A DNA stretch of 16,209 nt from positions 9,133 to 25,341 of the forward strand of contig DABJ01000052.1 of the NCBI GenBank assembly GCA_002102825.1. The letters run 5' to 3'. This document shows positions 8,132 to 13,957 of this stretch, piece after piece. The notes under the pieces were generated by a model. It worked only from the letters and a program-made list of their open reading frames with translations, searched no databases and was not told the DNA's origin. The stretch comes from Candidatus Gastranaerophilales bacterium HUM_12. Lineage in GTDB: Bacteria > Cyanobacteriota > Vampirovibrionia > Gastranaerophilales > Gastranaerophilaceae. A program made the position numbers and the translations under genes. Positions within the stretch are counted from its first letter, which is position 1, and each line of letters starts with the position of its first letter.

Positions 8132-8273
8132 AATGAACTTATCTTGTAGGGGCACACTCTAAGTATTCAGTATGTGGTTATGAGTACTCTGCCGAGTAAT
8201 AGGTTTCTGAGACATTAAGACGGGGAAATTTTAATAAAAAATCAAACAGACAGCACGATTGAGGCTGTTTTTT
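8132..8273 (+). ncRNA. Candidate structured small RNA (no protein, own promoter and terminator)
   Basis: This stretch has no ORF but shows RNA-gene features. TATAAT at 8120-8125 would start transcription near 8132; its -35 is only T-rich. A hairpin pairs AGTATTCA (8162-8169) with TGAGTACT (8181-8188, one G-U), extended after a small internal loop by ACTC (8156-8159) with GAGT (8194-8197). A terminator closes the unit at 8248-8273. The predicted RNA is about 140 bases. It does not match 6S, tmRNA, SRP, 5S or the common riboswitch cores I can recall. The region could also be remnant DNA from a mobile-element insertion beside the tRNA. Confidence 0.35.
8248..8273 (+). terminator. Rho-independent terminator of the candidate small RNA
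   Basis: AGACAGC (8248-8254) pairs with GCTGTTT (8264-8270) over 7 bp with one G-U; the loop is 9 bases and the tail is T8268-8273. It is of medium strength. Confidence 0.6.
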
Positions 8274-8282
8274 AGTATTGAG

Positions 8283-8425
8283 ATGTACTGGCCTTCTCTT
8301 GCACTTAACTACTCTTTTCTTGCACTCTTTTGCACTAATTTTCTGTCACCCTGAATTTATTTCAGGGTCTATCCTGCTCACAAAGCCTGTTTTAGCCCAG
8401 TACAAGAAAGTGCAAAAAAGTGTAA
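8283..8425. repeat. Array of seven TTGYACT-like heptamers in two inverted groups
   Basis: Forward copies lie at 8283-8289 (ATGTACT), 8299-8305, 8320-8326 and 8330-8336 (TTGCACT). Reverse copies lie at 8399-8405 (AGTACAA), 8409-8415 (AGTGCAA) and 8419-8425 (AGTGTAA). Most spacings are 10 or 21 bp, that is one or two helical turns, and the two groups face each other. The best-matched inverted part is 17 bp: AGTGCAAAARAGTGYAA with two differences. Such arrays are typical of binding sites for a transposase, recombinase or repressor. The protein that reads them is unknown; the Mu-like transposase 1.3 kb away is one candidate. Confidence 0.65.
8348..8368. repeat. REP-like hairpin (ACCCTGAA/TTCAGGGT)
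   Basis: A perfect 8-bp stem with a 5-base loop (TTTAT), between the two heptamer groups. Sequences of the form CACCCTGAA...TTCAGGGTCT recur in intergenic regions of several bacteria as short palindromic repeats. Only one copy is in this window, so repetition in the genome is not shown here. Confidence 0.5.
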
Positions 8426-8442
8426 TTTTATTTTTGCTTGCA

Positions 8443-8491
8443 AATTGAGATATCCCAAATTATCAATAAGATTGGGATATTTAATTCAATT
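8443..8491. repeat. Dyad upstream of the HEPN-like gene, with nearby partial direct repeats
   Basis: ATATCCCAA (8450-8458) is an inverted copy of TTGGGATAT (8472-8480), with outer arms AATTGA (8443-8448) and TCAATT (8486-8491). GATATCCAA recurs at 8520-8528, and ATTATCAATA occurs at 8459-8468 and 8498-8507. Together they could be an operator region for the gene starting at 8598. The stem has no T-tail, so a terminator is unlikely. Apart from a TATAAT at 8568-8573 and another at 8586-8591, I see nothing else in 8492-8597. Confidence 0.4.
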
Positions 8492-8597
8492 TAGATTATT
8501 ATCAATATAAGTAAGTTTTGATATCCAATAAAAAACAATTTTTAATATTTGAGATTATATTGTTTATTATAATTTGTTTTACAAATATAATAAATTT

Positions 8598-9617
8598 ATG
8601 GAAAAGAATCATAGAGAATATACTAAATTAGCTAAAACTTCTATACAAATCATGTTAGCTGCTGTCGATAACTTTAATCGCGTGTTTAGTAATTATAAAA
8701 CTCAAACTACTTTTATTTTACTTACTAATGCTTGGGAATTAATTAGTAAAGCTATTCTATTAAAAAAAAGAAAAAATATTTATAGAGATAAGTCAAAAAA
8801 AATTACAATTGCAGCAGAAGAAGCTGTTTTAAAATTATACAATGACAAAATATTAACTGAAAATTAAATTGATTTATTAAATCAAATTTTTTCAATTAGA
8901 AATTATTGTGTACATAATATTTGTCCAGAAATTCCAATAGAAATCAATCACCATCTATTTTATTTTGCTTGCAAATTTTATAAAGATTTAATAATTAAGT
9001 TTTTTCCAAAGTATAAGAAAGATATTGAGACAAATTTTATAACTATTTCATTTAATGAAACTCTTACATATGCAGATAAAGTAAAAAAAATTGTAAGTAA
9101 AATTAAAACAACAAATAATAAGAATAATAAAGAACTAGTTTGGCTACTAGAAAGAGGAATTTGTTATAAAACAGCATCATCTTTTATCTCTCAAGCAGAA
9201 TTTGAAAAAAAATACAAAAATAAAAAACGAATATTATCAAATTTAGAATTAAATAAATTTTTAAATACAACTGATATGGTAAGAATTGTTCCAGTACAAG
9301 CACCTAAAAACTTTAGTGCAGATATAATTCTTCGAAAAGGTGATAAAAAATTAACAAATTCATTGCCAGTAATTTATAAGAAAAGCAATGTAAATGACGA
9401 TTATCCTTTTTTAACTAGTGATATTGCAAAAAAAATTTCAAAGAATAGAAATTATACAGCCAAGCTAATATCTAAACTTAAATTAAAGGGTAATGAAGAA
9501 TATCATTATCCTGTTAAATCATCCAAAAATGGTTGCATTCATAAATATTCAGAAAATGCATTATCATTTATTAAAGGCTTTTTAGAAAATAATCCTGATT
9601 ATAATCCTTACAACTAA
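8598..9617 (+). pseudogene. DUF3644/HEPN-like protein gene interrupted by one in-frame TAA
   Basis: The frame is open from 8598 to 9617 (339 codons plus stop) apart from TAA at 8865-8867 (codon 90), so it is a single gene with one nonsense codon and no frameshift. The first part (FILLTNAWELISKAILLKKR) matches the start of DUF3644-type proteins. Just after the stop comes SIRNYCVH, an RNxxxH HEPN ribonuclease motif (8898-8915), where the catalytic Arg and His are kept. The C-terminal ~70 residues (YPFLTSDIAKKI...YSENALSFIKGF) look like the family's conserved tail. Such proteins are found among defence and abortive-infection genes. ATG 8598 is preferred to TTG 8574. The gene is only about 20% G+C, far below the transposase next to it. 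A truncated product of 89 residues would lack the active site. Confidence 0.7.
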
Positions 9618-9632
9618 TAAACACTTGACTTC

Positions 9633-9688
9633 TGTCTCAAAACGAGTGATGAATGTGTTGCACAATGCATTACAAGGATTTTGAGACA
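9633..9688. repeat. 10-bp inverted repeat framing the transposase start region
   Basis: TGTCTCAAAA (9633-9642) and TTTTGAGACA (9679-9688) are perfect inverted copies 36 bp apart; the right arm ends at the base before the transposase ATG 9689. Between them lie a smaller dyad (TGTG/CACA) and AAGGA (9674-9678), the ribosome-binding site. The 5'-TGT could be a transposon tip, or the repeat could be an operator or an mRNA hairpin that controls translation of the transposase. Confidence 0.5.
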
Positions 9689-11419
9689 ATGGAAACCAAA
9701 GTTGAGATAATCAAATACACCTCTGAGAAGGCAAAACAAAACGCTCTTGCAAAACTTGATTTAATCCGCAAATGGCAAGAGTTTCGTCGTAAGGCTGTCA
9801 ACAAACTTCAAGCTGACTATGATTTTGTCAAGCTGCATAACAGTTCAAATTCCTACCTTTTCAGTGTTTTAGGTAAAATCTCACGAGGAAGCCTGCACCG
9901 CTGGAAAGCAAGTTTAGATGGGACAGAAGATTATACAAGACTAATCCCTAATTACAAATACGTTTCTGTAAATGAATACAGGACCTGTCTGACGGATGAA
10001 GAAATCAAAATATTTATGGGCTTGCTCCTGCACCCGAATAGAATTTGTATCGGCAAAGCAATCGCACTTACTAAATACAAGCTCAAAGAGCAAGGCCAAA
10101 GTTTTATCCCTGCGGATATTACGTTTAGACGCTACGCAAAATGGTTTAAGGATAACAATTATGACAAATGGGTGCTTGCTCGAGACGGTGAAAAAGCTCT
10201 TTCTGACAAAGTCGAACCTTATATTAAAAGAGATGCAAGTCTGCTTGATGTCGGGGATATATTAGTCGCAGACGGGCACAAACTGGCGTTTCAAGTGATT
10301 AATCCGTTTACGGGCAAGCCTTGTCGGGCAACTTTGGTCGGTTTTTTGGATTGGAAATCAACTGCACTGGTCGGGTACGAAATTATGCTTGAAGAAAATA
10401 CCCAATGTATCGCAAGTGCGTTGAGAAATTCAATAATAAATTTAAACATAATTCCTAAAATTGTTTACCAAGATAATGGTAGAGCGTTCAGAGCGAAATA
10501 TTTTACAGATGATAAAGGATTTTCAGAACTTGGTTTTCAAGGACTATATTCCAAGTTAGGCATAGAAACAGTATTTGCAAGACCATATAACGCAAGAGCA
10601 AAGGTTATTGAACGATTTTTTAAAGAGTTTCAAGAAGGTTTTGAAAAATTATTACCAAGTTATGTAGGAAGTAATATTCAAAATAAACCAGCTTATATGA
10701 TGAGAAATGAAAATTTACATGCTACATTACACAACAATTTTGTTCCTACTATTGACGAAACGATAAAAATGATTGATATGTGGTTACAGTTTAAAAATTC
10801 TCAGCCTTGCCCTAACGCACCCGATAAAAGTATTGCAGAAGTCTTTGAAAGTCGAAAACGACAAAATATTGATGAATCCAAGTTAGACGATTTAATGCTT
10901 GCAACTGAAGTAAAGACCATTCAAAGAAACGGCATTAGGTTCTTGAATTGCGATTATTTTGACGAGCGACTTTATGGGTTCAAGAGCAAGGTTTTGATTA
11001 AATACAACCTTTTTGATTTGACAAAAATTAAGGTTTATACGACAAAAGGCGAATATCTTTGTACGGCTGAACGAGTAACCGAAACTCACCCAATGGCAAA
11101 ACTACTTGGAACGGTTGAAGATTTAGAGGATTACAAACAAAAAATCCAAAAGCAACAGAAATTGAGGCGAAAAACTATTAATTCGGTTAAGGATTTGCTC
11201 TCAACCGATGAGGTTAGATTTATTGAAACAACTGAAAATGACGAGAATTTAAACGCTGTTCAAAAGCCGTTTAATGACCGTTTAAAAGGTGTTCAAAAAT
11301 ATTTTAAAAATAATTGTGAAAAATATGAGTATCTAATCGCCAATAATCCAAATAATGAATGGATTGCAGATTTTAAGAAAACAAAAGAGTACAAATTACT
11401 ATATGGGAGTGAAGAATGA
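9689..11419 (+). CDS. Mu-type DDE transposase (MuA/TniA/TnsB-like)
   Basis: 576 residues from ATG 9689, which has AAGGA ten bases upstream; ATG 9653 or 9665 would add 12 or 8 residues with no good ribosome-binding site. An N-terminal DNA-binding region (ISRGSLHRWKASLDG, then TFRRYAKWFK) precedes the RNase-H-fold rve core. The catalytic acids are visible: VADGH (Asp195), VYQDNG (Asp262) and ARAKVIERFFKE (Glu308). After it lies the β-barrel of Mu transposase C-terminal type (~400-480: YGFKSKVLIKYNLFDLTKIKVYT...GEYLCTAE) and a Lys/Gln-rich tail that in MuA contacts MuB. It catalyses DNA cutting and strand transfer. Base composition changes inside the gene: about 40-45% G+C up to ~10400, then nearer 30%. 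Confidence 0.9.
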   Translation: METKVEIIKYTSEKAKQNALAKLDLIRKWQEFRRKAVNKLQADYDFVKLHNSSNSYLFSVLGKISRGSLHRWKASLDGTEDYTRLIPNYKYVSVNEYRTCLTDEEIKIFMGLLLHPNRICIGKAIALTKYKLKEQGQSFIPADITFRRYAKWFKDNNYDKWVLARDGEKALSDKVEPYIKRDASLLDVGDILVADGHKLAFQVINPFTGKPCRATLVGFLDWKSTALVGYEIMLEENTQCIASALRNSIINLNIIPKIVYQDNGRAFRAKYFTDDKGFSELGFQGLYSKLGIETVFARPYNARAKVIERFFKEFQEGFEKLLPSYVGSNIQNKPAYMMRNENLHATLHNNFVPTIDETIKMIDMWLQFKNSQPCPNAPDKSIAEVFESRKRQNIDESKLDDLMLATEVKTIQRNGIRFLNCDYFDERLYGFKSKVLIKYNLFDLTKIKVYTTKGEYLCTAERVTETHPMAKLLGTVEDLEDYKQKIQKQQKLRRKTINSVKDLLSTDEVRFIETTENDENLNAVQKPFNDRLKGVQKYFKNNCEKYEYLIANNPNNEWIADFKKTKEYKLLYGSEE

Positions 11420-12096
11420 AGAAAATATTTGTGAAAACTAAGAACGTCAAAAACTTTATCGGACTTGTAGAGAACTTACAAAATAAACCGAAAAACATTC
11501 CGAAAATGGGTTTGGTGTACGGAGAGCCTGGGCTTGGAAAATCCCAAACAGCCTTATGGCTTGCGTGCAAATATGATGCGATATATTTAAGAGCAACAAA
11601 TTTAATGACAGGGCGTTGGTTATTGGAAGAAATTGCAAAAGAAATGGACGAAATTCCAAGATATTTAACGTCAGATAATTTTAATTTGATTGTCCTAAAA
11701 CTGAAACAAAAACCTCAATTAATCATTGTTGATGAAATAGATTATCTAATGAATAACTTGAAAACTATTGAAATTTTACGGGATATTCATGATGAAACGA
11801 ATTGTCCAATCATCTTTGTAGGAATGGGTTTGGTACATAAAAAGTTGGAACGATACAAACATCTTTATGACAGATTTTCGGAGATTGTGAAGTTTGAGGT
11901 GTTTTCGGTAGGAGATTTGAAACAGATTTTTGAACAGTTGGCGGAGGTGAAAATTACGACGGATTCGATTGAATATATCCACAGAAAATACAATCGTTTT
12001 CGGCAGATTGTTCAGTTAATTAACCTGTTGGAAATTGTGGCGAAAGAAAATAATTTGGACGAAATAAATTTGGAGGTAATACAACAACTAGTATGA
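11416..12096 (+). CDS. MuB/TnsC-like AAA+ transposition ATPase
   Basis: 226 residues. Walker A is GEPGLGKS (36-43) and Walker B LIIVDEID (102-109, Asp106-Glu107). Sensor-1-like PIIFVGMG (131-138) and an Arg in HLYDRFSEI (~153) complete an AAA+ core. The C-terminal part is helical. Proteins of this kind bind target DNA, mark the insertion site and activate the DDE transposase, and give target immunity. The start overlaps the transposase stop (ATGA) and has GGGAG at 11405-11409. It is shorter than MuB (312 residues) but close to TniB- and IstB-type partners. Confidence 0.88.
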   Translation: MKKIFVKTKNVKNFIGLVENLQNKPKNIPKMGLVYGEPGLGKSQTALWLACKYDAIYLRATNLMTGRWLLEEIAKEMDEIPRYLTSDNFNLIVLKLKQKPQLIIVDEIDYLMNNLKTIEILRDIHDETNCPIIFVGMGLVHKKLERYKHLYDRFSEIVKFEVFSVGDLKQIFEQLAEVKITTDSIEYIHRKYNRFRQIVQLINLLEIVAKENNLDEINLEVIQQLV

Positions 12097-12641
12097 ATAT
12101 TGAACGATTAGCAAGGCATTTAAAAGAATTTACACTTGATGAAATAGAGATGATTGCGGAGTGTGATTGCAAAAACGAGTTTGAACGGCTTTTGAACACC
12201 AATAAAATAGTTTTTGAACAAGGGGTGTTCAAAATTGCGAACAAAAATGAAAATAAATTCGGAGTATTTATCAATAATGCAGATACGAATTCCAACCTAA
12301 CAATACCACATGCGGTAAAAATCTTTATTGATAATTATGCAAAATGTTATTGTTCACATAGAACATATATGAAATACCGTGCAATTTTCAAGTTTGATAT
12401 TATGCCAATACTAGAGCAATATAATATTCAGATTTTTAATTACGATAGTATTGTTATTATTTACAACTCATTAGTTGTACGAGACTTCAAGCCTCTAAGA
12501 ATAAAAAATACAATGGCACTGCTTAAACAATTTTTAAAATATTGTAAATCAGAAAAATTGCTTAATACCTATGTAGATTTCCAAGTAAAACGTGTATCGA
12601 AGAAAAATGAATATAGTTTAGATAGGATAAATTTTACATAA
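12093..12641 (+). CDS. Third element protein with tyrosine-recombinase N-terminal (SAM-like) domain only
   Basis: 182 residues; ATG 12093 overlaps the ATPase stop, so it is translated as part of the transposition operon (GGAGG at 12072-12076 is far, 16 bases). Residues 1-60 are charged and unrecognised. From about 73 to 160 (IFIDNYAKCYCSHRTYMKYRA...LKQFLKYCKSEKLL) it looks like the SAM-like core-binding domain at the start of phage integrases. It stops just where the catalytic domain with the R...HxxR...Y residues should begin, after KRVSKKNEYSLDRINF. Either it is 3'-truncated, or it is a non-catalytic DNA-binding accessory protein. The stop lies 2 bp from the convergent dgt stop. Confidence 0.6.
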   Translation: MNIERLARHLKEFTLDEIEMIAECDCKNEFERLLNTNKIVFEQGVFKIANKNENKFGVFINNADTNSNLTIPHAVKIFIDNYAKCYCSHRTYMKYRAIFKFDIMPILEQYNIQIFNYDSIVIIYNSLVVRDFKPLRIKNTMALLKQFLKYCKSEKLLNTYVDFQVKRVSKKNEYSLDRINFT

Positions 12642-12643
12642 GT

Positions 12644-13906
12644 TTATTCAAACATTCTTCTATAATTTTCTAAAGCATATCTATCAGTCATTCCAGCTAT
12701 ATAATTAGCTATAACTCTTTGAGGTGTTATATCATACCCTGCATCTTTTCTTTCATATGTTATAATACCCGCCTTTGCATTTTCATATATTTTTCTTGTT
12801 TTGTATGGAAGTTGCTCTGGATTACTATTAAAGGATTCGAACAGCCTTTTAGCAATTATTGTGGCTTTTGTGTCCATTTGACAAGCAATTGGAGAATTAT
12901 AAATATATTTTTTCATAAAATCTTTATATTTTTTAAAATCATTTTTAAATAAATCATAATCCGCAATTGATATATCTGGATATTTTATTATATCTTCAGA
13001 ACTGTTAATTTTTAGTCCCGAAATTTGCTGTTGAGTTCCATAAATCAAGTCTTTAATCATTGCTTTTAAGATTGTATTTGAGTTATAATCTGACCATAAA
13101 TCTATTATAGGTTTCATTTCTATTTTTAGAATTTTGCAAGCTAAATTTGTAAAATAATTCAATTCATCTAAAAAAGATCTAAATTGAGTGGGGTCATTTA
13201 GTTTCATATCTTGCAAAATGTTTTTATTATTTATTGCATCTTCTAAGTCGTGGTATAAATATGCTAGAGTATCAATTTTACATACTAAATCCGATTCTAT
13301 AGATTTATATTTGCTTGATATTGCAATGTTATCATTGTTAGTATTGCATATTTGGAGCTCTTTAGGCAATTTTGTATGATGGAGGATTCCATAACGAGTA
13401 TAATTTGTTAAATTTAATCCTTGAGGAGTTTCATTATTATTTGATTTTGTTTCAAGATAATCAACAACCAGAACGCTTTGACAATTATGTTCGAAGCCAC
13501 CTTCTAATGAATTATTGAACACGGATTCTACTGCGTGCCCAAATGGAGTATGTCCTAAATCGTGACCTAACGCTATAGATTCTGCTAAATTAGAATTTAA
13601 CCCTAAGGATGTTGCAATTGATCTTGATAGTTGAGTGACTTCTAACGTATGTGATAGCCTATTTGTGTAGTGGTCACCTTGATTAGTCATATAAACTTGT
13701 GTTTTTTCCATAAGTCTTTTAAAAGCAAGAGAATATATTATTCTGTCTTTATCTCTTTCAAATTCTGTTCTTCTGGGACAAGAAATGTAGTTTTCCATGT
13801 ATAATCGAGGAGTACATTTTGATTTAATAGCATATGCAGCTAACGTTTTTTCTTCTTTTTGTTCTAAATCCATTCGTAGAGTATTAAAGATTGTTGTTGC
13901 CATCAT
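12644..13906 (-). CDS. dgt: Dgt-type dNTP triphosphohydrolase (HD superfamily)
   Basis: 420 residues, complete. The HD metal site is visible: NRLSHTLEV (His86), LGHDLGHTPFGH (His115-Asp116, His119) and, later, AYLYHDLEDA for the last Asp. The family hallmarks FEHNCQS (138-144) and the C-terminal YIAGMTDRYAL are present. Dgt hydrolyses dGTP and other dNTPs to deoxynucleoside plus triphosphate in the cytoplasm. It controls dNTP pools, and some members stop phage replication by removing dNTPs. AAAGGA (13911-13916) supports ATG 13906 or, with better spacing, ATG 13903. The gene follows the S8 protease gene by 51 bp on the same strand and may be co-transcribed. The symbol is by family; whether it is the housekeeping or a defence copy cannot be told. 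Confidence 0.88.
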   Translation of the reverse strand: MMATTIFNTLRMDLEQKEEKTLAAYAIKSKCTPRLYMENYISCPRRTEFERDKDRIIYSLAFKRLMEKTQVYMTNQGDHYTNRLSHTLEVTQLSRSIATSLGLNSNLAESIALGHDLGHTPFGHAVESVFNNSLEGGFEHNCQSVLVVDYLETKSNNNETPQGLNLTNYTRYGILHHTKLPKELQICNTNNDNIAISSKYKSIESDLVCKIDTLAYLYHDLEDAINNKNILQDMKLNDPTQFRSFLDELNYFTNLACKILKIEMKPIIDLWSDYNSNTILKAMIKDLIYGTQQQISGLKINSSEDIIKYPDISIADYDLFKNDFKKYKDFMKKYIYNSPIACQMDTKATIIAKRLFESFNSNPEQLPYKTRKIYENAKAGIITYERKDAGYDITPQRVIANYIAGMTDRYALENYRRMFE

Positions 13907-13957
13907 TAATTCCTTTCTCGAGCAAAATTAATAAAGTTTTGATTTTATATTTTATCC

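Larger units (their letters stand above)
9633..12641 (+). mobile_element. Mu-like transposition module (MuA-type transposase, MuB-type ATPase, third protein); ends uncertain
   Basis: Three genes on the + strand are translationally coupled by ATGA overlaps (11416 and 12093). Their order, DDE transposase then AAA+ target-selection ATPase, is that of Mu, Tn552/Tn5053 and IS21-like elements. The left limit is set at the inverted repeat and the right limit at the third gene's stop. No matching terminal repeat or target duplication was found on the right, where the convergent dgt gene begins 2 bp later. The element may be a remnant, or its real ends may lie outside, for instance at the heptamer array near 8283-8425. 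Confidence 0.55.

Noticed and set aside
8132..8273. 5S rRNA or 6S RNA downstream of tRNA-Ile
   Set aside because: No 5S-like conserved core and no long closing stem with central bubble as in 6S; kept only as an unassigned RNA candidate.
8284..8404. Simple MITE with terminal repeats TGTACTGGCC and GCCCAGTACA
   Set aside because: The order of heptamers is not symmetrical: three lie outside the would-be right tip or inside the left, and no flanking duplication is evident; treated as a binding-site array instead.
8865..8867. TAA read as a sense codon (alternative code)
   Set aside because: Several neighbouring genes end normally with TAA (for example the ABC exporter and the HD protein), so recoding of all TAA codons is not possible; mutation, error or local read-through remain.
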